Shown in pieces: positions 8,576 to 17,180 of a stretch of DNA of 64,000 nt. Each line of letters opens with the position of its first letter. Within the stretch, counting starts at the first letter, position 1. This DNA is from Pontibacter deserti (GTDB lineage: Bacteria; Bacteroidota; Bacteroidia; Cytophagales; Hymenobacteraceae). Position numbers and translations under genes: made by a program. The notes under the pieces are model-generated. The model was not told the DNA's origin and did no database searches. It was given only the letters and a program-made list of their open reading frames with translations. The stretch is from contig NZ_JALPRS010000001.1 in assembly GCF_023630255.1 (NCBI RefSeq), forward strand, positions 1,488,001-1,552,000. Reading direction: 5' to 3'.

Positions 8576-8611
8576 GCAACAAAGCCCACTATGTATAGTG
8601 GGCTTTGTTGC
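8576..8611 (+). terminator. Terminator after tatA
   Basis: Perfect 16-bp inverted repeat (8576-8591 with 8596-8611) around the 4-base loop TGTA, followed by TTTTAT. It lies directly after the tatA stop codon and separates tatA transcriptionally from the ferritin-like genes. Confidence 0.9.
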
Positions 8612-8759
8612 TTTTATACTTCTGAAATAGCCCCGGTAATATCTTTTTTTCGCTTGCCTAAATCCGGTTCTATTACCGGTGTCGTAGGTCTTGCAATGCT
8701 ACCGGATAAGGGCTTTATCAGTGGCAGTTCAAAACCAGTTTACAATATGTTTTAAAATT

Positions 8760-9473
8760 ATGGAAAAACTACAAGACACCTCTACTGAGAAAGACGCCGG
8801 CATAAAAAGGGCATTAGTGGCACCCATGCAGCGCCGTATGTTTATGCGATATGCCGGGGCTACAGCCGCACTCACAACCCTGCTTTTTGCTACCTCCTCC
8901 TGCGACGAAGACGGAGACGATATGCCCATGGATCCTAACACAGTTGACCTGGGCTCCGGTGATACAGGTATCCTTAACTATGCCTATGCGCTGGAACAAC
9001 TGGAGGCTGCTTTTTACTCAGAAGTTGTAGCAAAATCTTTAGGCTTATTTAATCAGACGGAACAGCAGATAATGCAGGACCTGATGGGACATGAAAACAT
9101 TCATAAAGACTTCCTGAAGGCAGCACTTGGCTCCGCTGCTATACCTGACCTGGAAGTAAACTTCAGCTCAATTAACTTCTCTGATAAAAACAGCATTTTA
9201 ACAACTGCTAAAACATTTGAAGACCTTGGTGTAGCTGCTTATAATGGCGCTGGCAAGTTCCTGGAAAATGCTGGTTTCCTGACGCTGGCAGGTAAAATTG
9301 TATCTGTAGAAGCACGCCACGCCGCTGTTATCCGCGACCTGATCTCGAACGGCACCTTCTCCGATTCCGCCAACAACCAGGGCCTCGACCCTGCCATGAT
9401 GCCAGCAGATGTACTCTCAGCTGCTTCTGCGTTCATCAAAACAAAAATTTCTGCTAACAATTTACCTAAATAA
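8760..9473 (+). CDS. Ferritin-like domain protein with Tat/lipoprotein-like N-terminus
   Basis: A 237-aa protein (from the ATG at 8760; an earlier start at 8691 adds residues that look non-native). Residues ~25-50 contain RRMFMRYAGATAALTTLLFATSSC, a twin-arginine-like export signal ending in a lipobox-like TSSC. The remainder is a four-helix ferritin-like domain (DUF4856/Ferritin_2 type) with metal-ligand candidates in YALEQLEAAFYSE, HENIHKDF and SVEARHAAVIRDL. It is probably an envelope-anchored protein; the role (iron/oxidative stress) is not shown. It is followed 8 bases later by a paralogue. Confidence 0.82.
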   Translation: MEKLQDTSTEKDAGIKRALVAPMQRRMFMRYAGATAALTTLLFATSSCDEDGDDMPMDPNTVDLGSGDTGILNYAYALEQLEAAFYSEVVAKSLGLFNQTEQQIMQDLMGHENIHKDFLKAALGSAAIPDLEVNFSSINFSDKNSILTTAKTFEDLGVAAYNGAGKFLENAGFLTLAGKIVSVEARHAAVIRDLISNGTFSDSANNQGLDPAMMPADVLSAASAFIKTKISANNLPK

Positions 9474-9481
9474 GCCTCGCC

Positions 9482-10282
9482 ATGAACATATTTAAAATTA
9501 TAGAAGACATAGAGAAAGTTGATCCGGAAGTATACAACAGACTTGACTCGCGCCGGAGTGCTTTTAAGGGTTTAGGTTCCATTGGTAAAAAGGCTGCGCT
9601 TTCAGCTATACCATTAGCACTTGGCTCGGTATTTCAAAAAGCATATGGGCAGAGCAACGGCATCGTGCTGGAAGTGCTGAATTTTGCGCTGAAGTTGGAG
9701 TACCTGGAGCGAAACTTTTATACACAGGCATTAGCTGCTAATGGGCTGATACCGGAAGGCGCGCCTAAAGGTGCCATCCAGAAGATTCAGATGCACGAGG
9801 CTGCACACGTTGAATTGCTAAAAACTACTATCCAAAGCCTGAACGGTACACCTATAAGTGAGCCAACTTTTAACTTTGGTAAAAACTTCCCTGACTGGAA
9901 CACCAATTACCAGACCTTCCTTACTCTGGCTCAGGCTTTTGAAGATACAGGAGTACGAGCCTACAAAGGACAGGCTGCTAATCTGATCAATAATGATGCT
10001 GTGCTAACGGCAGCCCTGCAGATACACTCAGTAGAGGCGCGCCATGCAGCCCACATACGTCGCATGCGAAACAATGCCGGCTGGATAATTGGAGATGGCA
10101 CTAACAGTAATGTGCCGGCGGGTGCGCAGCCGGTTTATGCAGGAGAAGGTAATCTTGCCCAGGGTGGCATTAACGACATCTCTGCTCTTGGAGAGGGTTA
10201 TTCAGCAGAGATTGCTTCCGGCGCTTTTGATGAGCCACTTACCAAAGAGCAGGTAGCAACTATAGTTTCATTATTCGAATAG
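9482..10282 (+). CDS. Ferritin-like domain protein (second copy)
   Basis: A 266-aa ferritin-like protein, paralogous to the upstream gene and in the same transcript (8-base gap). The N-terminus contains SRRSAFKGLGSIGKKAALSA, which resembles a twin-arginine signal, followed by a hydrophobic stretch ending in AYGQ, a plausible signal peptidase site. The ferritin-like helices show FALKLEYLERNFYTQAL, MHEAAHVELLK and HSVEARHAAHIRRMR with Glu and His positions suited to bind metal. It is probably a soluble periplasmic partner of the lipoprotein-like first copy; this is inference. Such tandem pairs are common in Bacteroidota. Confidence 0.82.
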   Translation: MNIFKIIEDIEKVDPEVYNRLDSRRSAFKGLGSIGKKAALSAIPLALGSVFQKAYGQSNGIVLEVLNFALKLEYLERNFYTQALAANGLIPEGAPKGAIQKIQMHEAAHVELLKTTIQSLNGTPISEPTFNFGKNFPDWNTNYQTFLTLAQAFEDTGVRAYKGQAANLINNDAVLTAALQIHSVEARHAAHIRRMRNNAGWIIGDGTNSNVPAGAQPVYAGEGNLAQGGINDISALGEGYSAEIASGAFDEPLTKEQVATIVSLFE

Positions 10283-10337
10283 CCAGCTAAAAACAGGAAC
10301 TGTTATTTTTCAATAATTCTATATACCCCGAATTAAG

Positions 10338-10363
10338 GAGCTGCTTCTGGTAGCTCTTTTTTT
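10338..10363 (+). terminator. Terminator after the ferritin-like gene pair
   Basis: Imperfect 8-bp hairpin (10338-10356, two G-T wobble pairs, 3-base loop) followed by seven T residues at 10357-10363. It lies 56 bases downstream of the second ferritin-like gene. Confidence 0.75.
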
Positions 10364-10539
10364 ATTTCAGGCCAACTGCTATGTTAAGTATAGTACCAGT
10401 TAAACCTGTATAATTTTAAACTTTTTAACCCCGTAACAGTTTGGAAATTAATTTGGGTAAAGACGATACAATATATAATTAACTAAATATTTAGTATCTT
10501 TCGGATACCCTTGTATTTTCATATACTAAGGTGAATTAA

Positions 10540-11100
10540 TTGGCGAATCAACAACAACCTATACTTAAGCTTAGCGAGGAAGAGCTGGTAGCACGTTTAC
10601 GTGCTCGTGATACTTCGGCTATGTCTGTGCTGTACGATATGTATAGTGCTACGCTTTATGGTGTTGTATTGCAGATAGTGAAGATAGAAGAAACAGCGGA
10701 GGATGTGCTGCAGGAAGCATTTGTAAAGATCTGGAACTCATTTGAGAGCTACGATACATCAAAAGGAAGGCTATTTACCTGGATGATAAATATCTGCAGG
10801 AACCAGGCTATTGATACAATCCGATCAAAGCAGCACCGCGTAAATAATAAAACGGAAGATATAGAGACGGGTGCACGTCTGGCCTTTTCAGCAGACGATT
10901 TCAAGCCGGAACATATCGGAGTACGGGACATGGTAGAAAACCTGAACCCTGAACAAAAGCAGGTAATTGACCTGATGTACTTCAAGGGGCTGTCACAGAG
11001 CGAAATTGCTGAAGCTTACAACATTCCGTTGGGAACAGTAAAAACCAGGGCGCGCAGCGCAGTAAAATTATTATCAAGATTTTTTAAAGGCCGTGCATAA
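10540..11100 (+). CDS. ECF-type RNA polymerase sigma factor
   Basis: A 186-aa sigma factor with region 2 (residues ~25-95, including EETAEDVLQEAFVKIWNSF and GRLFTWMINICRNQAIDTIRS) and region 4 (about 125-180, with LSQSEIAEAYNIPLGTVKTRARSAVKLL as helix-turn-helix). There is no ATG at the expected N-terminus: the likely start is TTG at 10540, preceded by AAGGTG at a 6-base distance. The next gene overlaps it by 8 bases and encodes the anti-sigma factor. The regulon is unknown. Confidence 0.9.
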   Translation: MANQQQPILKLSEEELVARLRARDTSAMSVLYDMYSATLYGVVLQIVKIEETAEDVLQEAFVKIWNSFESYDTSKGRLFTWMINICRNQAIDTIRSKQHRVNNKTEDIETGARLAFSADDFKPEHIGVRDMVENLNPEQKQVIDLMYFKGLSQSEIAEAYNIPLGTVKTRARSAVKLLSRFFKGRA

Positions 11101-11929
11101 CGAAGACTACATAGCATCTGGAATTCTGGAGCTGTATGCAGCCGGAGGATTAACCCAGGCAGAACGGGAAGAAGTAGAACAACGTGCTGCTGCTTCTCCT
11201 GAAATTCGTTTGGCACTGGAAGAAGCCTGTGCAACCATGGAAGCCTATGCAACGCTTTATGCCGTACAGCCAAGACCTGAACTGAAAGACAGAATCATGC
11301 AGCAGTTTGCTACTCCTGCACAGGAAAATAATGTTATAGCTGAAGAAGAAACACCTGTACATCCGCTGGTATACCCTGGAGATGAGAAAGAAGCATCTGC
11401 TTATAAATGGATGTTTGCGGCAAGTATAGTTTTGTTCCTGTTATCAGGCTGGTTAAGCTTTCATTTTTATAACAAATGGCAGGAGGCTGAGCAGCGATTA
11501 GCGGGTGTTATTGCCTCAGAACAGCAGCTTGCACGCAATTTCAGGCAAACATCGCAACAATTTAAACAACAGGAAGAAACACTGGCTATCCTTCGGAACC
11601 CCGCTTATAAACAGGTACTTCTAAAAGGTGTAGCAGCACACCCGGAAGCTGAAATGAAAGTTTACTGGAATGCAGCGCAGCAAAAAGTATATGTGGATGC
11701 AGTAAGCTTGCCAGCACCGCCTACCGGCAAACAATACCAGTTATGGGCTCTTAAAGATGGCAAACCGATAGATGCCGGCATGATTGAAGTTTCAGATGAC
11801 AAGGCAGGCATGCAACAGATGAAAAACATCGGTGCGGCCCAGGCCTTTGCTGTTACGTTAGAACCTACAGGCGGCAGCGCCTCGCCAACACTCGAGCAAC
11901 TTACCGTTATGGGAAATATTGATTCCTGA
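11093..11929 (+). CDS. Anti-sigma factor with RskA-like C-terminal domain
   Basis: A 278-aa membrane protein starting at GTG 11093, overlapping the sigma factor gene by 8 bases, which indicates translational coupling. Residues 1-75 form a cytosolic anti-sigma segment (EDYIASGILELYAAGGLT, as in RskA proteins), a single membrane helix is at about 104-122 (WMFAASIVLFLLSGWLSF), a coiled-coil-like region follows, and the C-terminal part carries the RskA domain (YWNAAQQKVYVDAVSLPAPPTGKQYQLW). It should hold the upstream sigma factor inactive until an envelope signal triggers release. Confidence 0.88.
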   Translation: MHNEDYIASGILELYAAGGLTQAEREEVEQRAAASPEIRLALEEACATMEAYATLYAVQPRPELKDRIMQQFATPAQENNVIAEEETPVHPLVYPGDEKEASAYKWMFAASIVLFLLSGWLSFHFYNKWQEAEQRLAGVIASEQQLARNFRQTSQQFKQQEETLAILRNPAYKQVLLKGVAAHPEAEMKVYWNAAQQKVYVDAVSLPAPPTGKQYQLWALKDGKPIDAGMIEVSDDKAGMQQMKNIGAAQAFAVTLEPTGGSASPTLEQLTVMGNIDS

Positions 11930-12296
11930 TGGTTTAAACTCTTTAAAGTCAAGTATAAAAGCCAATCTGTTTTAACCGGAGCGGCTTTTTCAGCTCTCTA
12001 TTAAACCGGCAAAGCGGCACAAGTATGTAGAAGAAGGAAGTAACATAGGTAGTGCTACCTTACTGGTTGCCATACTTTAGAAGAAGTATAAAATTAAGCT
12101 AGCAAGTATAGATCAGCAGGAAATCAAATTAAAACTCTTACAGAATATCAATCTAATTTCATTCCGTTTGCTTAGGTGTTCCTGAATTTACGTTATTTGC
12201 TGAACGAAAAACCCATCTTGTAAATAACAGGCCGCAGGGTAACTATATTGGCAGGAAACGGGTAAAAACAACTTTTCTTAAAACAGAAAGCACATA
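11930..12296. other. Intergenic region before the DUF808 gene
   Basis: 367 gene-free bases. A weak hairpin (AAAAGCC at 11957-11963 with GGCTTTT at 11983-11989, long loop, then T) may terminate the sigma/anti-sigma transcript. Several AAGTATA words are present (for example near 12086 and 12104). No small gene was seen. Confidence 0.45.
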
Positions 12297-13220
12297 ATGG
12301 CTTCAGGACTTCTTGCTCTTTTAGATGACGTGTCTGCACTTGTAAAAGTTAGTGCGGCAAGCTTGGATGATGTTCCCACGCAGGTGGCAAAAACTTCAGG
12401 TAAAGTATCCGGTATTGTAATTGATGATACTGCCGTAACGCCTAAGTATGTAGTAGGACTTGATCCATCGCGCGAGCTTTCGATCATCTATCACATCGCC
12501 AAAAAATCATTGATCAATAAATTGCTTTTGCTAAGCCCGGCAGCTATTGTACTTGGTTTGTTTGCTCCGTGGGCAATCTCACCTATACTTATGCTGGGCG
12601 GTGCCTTCCTGTGTTTTGAAGGATATGAAAAGGTGCATTCGATGTTCAGTAAGCACCACACCGACGACAAGGGCAGCCCAACCACCGAAACCGAAACTAT
12701 AACCCCCGAAGAACTGGAAAAGGAAAGAATAAAAGGAGCCGTGCGCACCGACCTGATCCTATCCGCAGAGATAGTTGCGATTACCTATGCTACCGTAGCA
12801 GACAAACCACTTGTTACGCAGATTGCCGTGATGCTGGCCGTTGCTATTTTTATTACGATAGCCGTTTATGGGTTTGTAGGTTTAATTGTGAAAGCCGATG
12901 ATATAGGGCTGCACATGGCCAAAGAAAAACATCACCAGCAGGTAAGGAACATCGGGCACGGTATTGTTAAGTTCATGCCTCATTTTTTAAAGATACTCAG
13001 TTATGTTGGTACGGCAGCCATGTTATGGGTTGGAGCAGAGATCATTGCACATGGCATTCCTTTTACAGCGCATGCACTTCATGATTTAGAGGTATCTTTG
13101 GCTCATTTACCGGCACTTGCCTGGTTGGCAAAGGTTATCATCTGCGCCATCGGAGGCTTGATCTTGGGGGCAATAATTGAAAAGATCGTAGTGCTCGTAC
13201 GCAAAGTCATCAAGAAGTAA
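12297..13220 (+). CDS. DUF808 family inner-membrane protein (YedI-like)
   Basis: A 307-aa protein whose start MASGLLALLDDVSALVKVSAASLDDV, with the segment PKYVVGLDPSRELSIIYHIAKKSL, is the signature of the DUF808/YedI family. About five to six membrane segments are visible (around 75-110, 160-200, 225-250, 280-300). The function of the family is unknown. The ATG is fixed by the conserved N-terminus. It is a single gene closed by a strong terminator. Confidence 0.92.
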   Translation: MASGLLALLDDVSALVKVSAASLDDVPTQVAKTSGKVSGIVIDDTAVTPKYVVGLDPSRELSIIYHIAKKSLINKLLLLSPAAIVLGLFAPWAISPILMLGGAFLCFEGYEKVHSMFSKHHTDDKGSPTTETETITPEELEKERIKGAVRTDLILSAEIVAITYATVADKPLVTQIAVMLAVAIFITIAVYGFVGLIVKADDIGLHMAKEKHHQQVRNIGHGIVKFMPHFLKILSYVGTAAMLWVGAEIIAHGIPFTAHALHDLEVSLAHLPALAWLAKVIICAIGGLILGAIIEKIVVLVRKVIKK

Positions 13221-13277
13221 TCACACCTCTTAAATTCATGATCCGATTCCGGTAAACATAGCTAAGAGCAAATAATT

Positions 13278-13329
13278 CTAACATAAAAAGCCCGCTTATT
13301 ATACTTAATAAGCGGGCTTTTTATGTTAG
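13278..13329 (+). terminator. Terminator after the DUF808 gene
   Basis: Perfect 23-bp inverted repeat (13278-13300 with 13307-13329) with a 6-base loop. The GC core AAGCCCGC/GCGGGCTT is followed by TTTTTATG in the right arm. Its flanking A and T runs make it bidirectional in principle. Confidence 0.9.
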
Positions 13330-13470
13330 CAGATCAGAAGTGTTTCAAGCAGGTCAAAGCAGTCTTGCCATATTTCTTCTGTTCCATTCTACCCGCTTGT
13401 ATTTGTAACGTATCAAACATTTACCTAAACAATGTAATTAACCTGCCCAACCTGAAAGTATAAGCTGTTG

Positions 13471-14562
13471 ATGGATAAAATACTGGTAGTGCTTACCTAT
13501 TTTCTGGCCATAGTAACCGTTTTACCACTATGGCGGCACGATGCCTGGTGGGTGCGCGGGCTTGACTTTCCCAGGTTTCAGTTTATGCTGGCTGCATTGT
13601 TTATGTTTGTAGCAGAGGCTATTGTGCTGGACTTTTCCCGCTTTGATTCCTGGTTGATGCTTGGTATTGCACTTGGCTCTTTCTGTTTCCATTGTGGTTG
13701 GATACTCCCCTACACCAGACTTTTCCCGGTTGAAGTAAAAACCGCCAAGCACAGAGAACCCGAAAACCTTATCCGCATTTTAACAGCTAATGTGCTTATG
13801 CCTAACCGCAATGCTGACGGCCTGCTGCACCTGGTTAAGAAACACCAACCCGATGTGCTGGTTGCCCTGGAAACAAACCTATGGTGGGAAGAACAACTGC
13901 GTGTGCTGGAAAACGAGTATAGGTATACAATAAAGTGCCCTTTAGAGAACAAGTATGGCATGCATGTCTATTCCAGGCTACAATTAGAGGATGCGGCCAT
14001 ACAATACTTGGTGGAGCCGGATGTTCCCTCGATGCATGCGTTAGTGGTACTGCGTTCTTCTAAAAAAGTACGGGTTCATTTTTTGCATCCTGCCCCACCA
14101 AGCCCCACCGAGAACTTAGCTTCTTCGGAGCGGGATGCAGAACTCCTGGTAGTTGCAAAAAGTGTTTCTGATGAGCTTTCACCGATTATAGTTACCGGCG
14201 ATCTGAATGATGTTGCCTGGTCTTCGACAACACGCCTTTTCAGGAAAATAAGTGGTTTGCTGGACCCACGTATCGGGCGCGGTATGTTCAACACTTTCCA
14301 TGCTGATATATTGATTGCACGCTGGCCGCTCGATCACCTCTTCCATAGCGAACATTTTACACTGGCCCATATTGAAAGGCTTCCATACTTCGGCTCAGAC
14401 CACTTCCCTATGCTGGTAGAGCTGGAATATGACGAAACCCACGGAGCAGACCAGCAGGGACTACTGGCAGAGCAAGAAGACCACGAATGGGCTGAGCGTA
14501 AAATGGATGAACATGAAGTGGAAGAATCGGATGTGCATGAGCCTGGCAAACGAAAATTTTAA
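13471..14562 (+). CDS. Endonuclease/exonuclease/phosphatase-family membrane protein
   Basis: A 363-aa protein starting at ATG 13471 (an in-frame TTG precedes it directly). Residues 1-90 hold two to three membrane helices. Residues ~95-320 form an EEP domain with RILTANVLMPNRN, ALETNLWW (metal Glu), TGDLNDVAWS (Asp/Asn) and FGSDHFPMLVEL (catalytic His). The C-terminal ~40 residues are very acidic and low-complexity. Related proteins are annotated as phosphodiesterases, and the substrate here is unknown. The active site should lie on the periplasmic side, an inference from the helix layout. Confidence 0.83.
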   Translation: MDKILVVLTYFLAIVTVLPLWRHDAWWVRGLDFPRFQFMLAALFMFVAEAIVLDFSRFDSWLMLGIALGSFCFHCGWILPYTRLFPVEVKTAKHREPENLIRILTANVLMPNRNADGLLHLVKKHQPDVLVALETNLWWEEQLRVLENEYRYTIKCPLENKYGMHVYSRLQLEDAAIQYLVEPDVPSMHALVVLRSSKKVRVHFLHPAPPSPTENLASSERDAELLVVAKSVSDELSPIIVTGDLNDVAWSSTTRLFRKISGLLDPRIGRGMFNTFHADILIARWPLDHLFHSEHFTLAHIERLPYFGSDHFPMLVELEYDETHGADQQGLLAEQEDHEWAERKMDEHEVEESDVHEPGKRKF

Positions 14563-14676
14563 CTATAAGCCTGTTGCCTGTAAGCTGCTGCTGCCTGGTT
14601 TTCTTTTATACTTTAGTTGGCTGACCTTTTACCTGATAAATCTTCAATCTCAAGAATCAATCTTAAAGACACACTA

Positions 14677-15123
14677 ATGGAAAAACATACCAGTGACAAC
14701 AAACCGAATGCACCCATCCAAAGTCCTTTTGCTCAGACATTCTTCCACGGCACAAAGGCTGAACTTAAGATAGGTGACTTTGTAGAAGTTGGTCTTAATT
14801 CAAACTATGGGCAACAGCGAAAAGCAAAGTATATCTATCTGACAGCCACTTTAGATGCTGCTATTTGGGGAGCTGAACTTGCATTAGGCGAAGGACGTGA
14901 AAGAATATACTTAGTAGAACCAACAGGCCCGATTGAAGATGATCCCAACTTAACTGACAAGAAATTTCCAGGTAATCCAACAAAATCATACCGCTCAAAA
15001 CATCCATTTAAAGTTGTTGGTGAAATTACTATATGGCAGGGACACTCACCGGAACAAGTTAAAGCAATGAAAGACAGATTAGCAAAGCTTAATGAACAAG
15101 GTATTGAGGCAATAGAGGATTAA
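14677..15123 (+). CDS. arr: Rifampin ADP-ribosyltransferase (Arr family)
   Basis: A 148-aa protein starting at ATG 14677 (an in-frame TTG at 14617 would add 20 unlikely residues). QTFFHGTKAELKIGDFVEVG and KYIYLTATLDAAIWGAELALGEG, followed by IYLVEPTGPIEDDPN and FPGNPTKSYRSKHPFKVVGEI, match the Arr family, which uses NAD+ to ADP-ribosylate rifamycins at C23. The length equals the usual ~140-150 aa. Arr genes occur both in resistance cassettes and as chromosomal genes in soil bacteria; no integron or transposon is seen here. Resistance is predicted, not shown. Confidence 0.88.
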   Translation: MEKHTSDNKPNAPIQSPFAQTFFHGTKAELKIGDFVEVGLNSNYGQQRKAKYIYLTATLDAAIWGAELALGEGRERIYLVEPTGPIEDDPNLTDKKFPGNPTKSYRSKHPFKVVGEITIWQGHSPEQVKAMKDRLAKLNEQGIEAIED

Positions 15124-15174
15124 GCTGGCAAAATTGATAAAAAAAATGAACTGTTAAAATGGGCCTTACCTTAC

Positions 15175-16089
15175 TCAGGAAAGTGCCTGTGGTGACGGGT
15201 TACTTGCTGGTTTGGATTTATCTTCCGGCAAAGGCACATACTCTAAGTTATCTGTAGGCGGTAGAAGTATTCTGCCGGCTTTCCAGTCTGCTTTGGCTTG
15301 TTCTATCCTGTCTTTCCTGGACGATACAAAATTCCACCAGATGTGCCTTTCCCCAAGCGGCTCGCCGCCGAGCAACATGAGCGTAGCGGGTTCTTTAGCA
15401 AGTATAACCGGGTCAGCATTCTTATTAAAAACCAGCATCTGCCCTACAGTATAAATACTCCCTGAAACTTCTATACTTCCTTTAGCCACATAAATTCCAC
15501 GTTCGGTATGTTCTTTGGGCAGGGTTAAACGTGCACCTTTCTCTACTACCACATGCAGGTAAAACAACGGTGAATGGGTTTTAACGTCATTTCTTAAACC
15601 ATAAGCATCACCAGCTATTAGTCGCATCCAGATGCCGGTATCGGTATAAACAGGTAGTTGCTCCGGTTTATAGTTGTTGAAGGCAGGAGCAACTTCTTCA
15701 TCTTTCTCTGGCAGCGCCACCCATGTCTGGATCATCTCCAGGTTGCCGCCTGCCAACGATGCCGGGTCTTCGAAGCGTTCGGAGTGTGCAATGCCGCTGC
15801 CGGCTGTCATCCAGTTAACCTCTCCCGGACGAATGACCTGCTCCACTCCCAGGCTATCGCGGTGCGTAACCTGCCCGCCAAACAAGTAACTGACCGTCGA
15901 CAAGCCAATATGCGGATGCGGCAGTACATCCATCGAATGGGTTAGTTCAGGCGCTACATGTACCGGGCCAGCATGATCCATAAATATAAAGGGACCTACC
16001 ATACGGCGCAGGCGGAAAGGCAGGATCCGACGTACGTTCATGCCCGGTGCAAGTGCGGCCTGGCGTGCTTCAATAACTATATCCAGCAT
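15175..16089 (-). CDS. Pirin family protein
   Basis: A 304-aa bicupin. The N-terminal cupin has FIFMDHAGPV and HPHIGLSTVSYLFGGQVTHRDSLG with the His residues that bind a metal ion, followed by INWMTAGSGIAHSE-type sequence, all standard for pirins/quercetin 2,3-dioxygenase-like proteins. The C-terminal pirin domain holds LFYLHVVVEKGARLTLP. The role in bacteria is variable. The gene starts 34 bases after the aldo/keto reductase gene ends, on the same strand, so the two probably form an operon. Confidence 0.92.
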   Translation of the reverse strand: MLDIVIEARQAALAPGMNVRRILPFRLRRMVGPFIFMDHAGPVHVAPELTHSMDVLPHPHIGLSTVSYLFGGQVTHRDSLGVEQVIRPGEVNWMTAGSGIAHSERFEDPASLAGGNLEMIQTWVALPEKDEEVAPAFNNYKPEQLPVYTDTGIWMRLIAGDAYGLRNDVKTHSPLFYLHVVVEKGARLTLPKEHTERGIYVAKGSIEVSGSIYTVGQMLVFNKNADPVILAKEPATLMLLGGEPLGERHIWWNFVSSRKDRIEQAKADWKAGRILLPPTDNLEYVPLPEDKSKPASNPSPQALS

Positions 16090-16123
16090 ACTTGACTTAT
16101 TATAAAGTTGATGTTCTATACTT

Positions 16124-17080
16124 CTATTTTACGTAAGCCGAAGCCTGATTCAGTTGCTCCATATCAGATGGCGTTAGTTTAACTTGAGTAGCTTCTGTAA
16201 ATGCCTGCAGGTGCTTGCTTTTAGTGGCGCTGGCAATAGGCGCTGTTACAGCCGGGTTATTTACCAGCCATGCCAACGCTACTCCGGCCTGCGAGATCTG
16301 GTGTCTGGCGGCAACATCATCTAAAGCGGCAAGTATACGTTTTCCTCTTTCATCAAGGTATTTTTGTACGCCGCCTCCACGAACGCTTTTGTTCAGATCT
16401 GCTTCAGTTCTATACTTGCCCGTCAGGAAGCCGCTGGCCAACGAGTAATATGTGATCACGCCCAAACCTTCTTCTTTACAAATGGGTCCTATGCCTTCTT
16501 CAAATGCTTGTCGGGCATAAAGGTTATACTCTGGCTGAAAGACCTCATAGCGGGGCAGCCCCTGTTTTTTGCTTGCTTCCAGTGAGTTTCTTAACCGCTG
16601 TGGCGACAGGTTTGATGCGCCGATATACTTTACCTTACCTGACTCTATCAGCTTCTGGTAGGCACCCAGCGTTTCTTCTACAGGCGTATCATCATCATCC
16701 CAGTGGGTTAAGTATAAATCGATCTGCTCCACCTGCAATCTTTTTAAAGAATCCTCGGCTGCCTTTAAAATATGTTTTTCGGAAATGTCTTTATGCCCCT
16801 GCCCCATATCGGAGCCTACTTTGGTAATTATAGTTACATCGTTATAGTTACCGCGCTCTTTCATCCATTTACCGATGATCGTCTCTGATTCACCGCCTTG
16901 GTTACCCGGAGCCCAGCGCGAATAAGCATCAGCTGTATCGATGGTGTTAAAACCTAAACTTACAAATTCATCCAGCACCGCAAATGATTCTTTCTCATTC
17001 AGGGTCCAGCCAAATACGTTACCTCCCAACACAATGGGCGCTGTATATAGATCGGTATTGCCTAATCGTCTCTTTTCCAT
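16124..17080 (-). CDS. Aldo/keto reductase
   Basis: A 318-aa NADPH-dependent oxidoreductase of the TIM-barrel AKR superfamily. Visible are GFNTIDTADAYSRW (catalytic Asp and Tyr), ITKVGSD (catalytic Lys), LYLTHWDDDDTPVEETL (catalytic His), YIGASNLSP and the C-terminal cofactor-binding region AVTAPIASATKSKHLQ. It resembles the YajO/Tas group acting on carbonyls; the substrate is unknown. It is first in a probable two-gene operon with pirin. Confidence 0.92.
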   Translation of the reverse strand: MEKRRLGNTDLYTAPIVLGGNVFGWTLNEKESFAVLDEFVSLGFNTIDTADAYSRWAPGNQGGESETIIGKWMKERGNYNDVTIITKVGSDMGQGHKDISEKHILKAAEDSLKRLQVEQIDLYLTHWDDDDTPVEETLGAYQKLIESGKVKYIGASNLSPQRLRNSLEASKKQGLPRYEVFQPEYNLYARQAFEEGIGPICKEEGLGVITYYSLASGFLTGKYRTEADLNKSVRGGGVQKYLDERGKRILAALDDVAARHQISQAGVALAWLVNNPAVTAPIASATKSKHLQAFTEATQVKLTPSDMEQLNQASAYVK

Positions 17081-17180
17081 GCTAGCTTTGTTTTCGTGTG
17101 GTTAACTACGCTGAGTCAGGAATGTTTACGCAACTACCCGGCTTCAGATATCTGGCAAGTATAAACTGTTTTAGAAAAGA

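Noticed and set aside
11957..11989. Terminator after the anti-sigma gene
   Set aside because: Stem of only 7 bp with a 19-base loop; kept as a remark in the intergenic entry instead of a separate feature.
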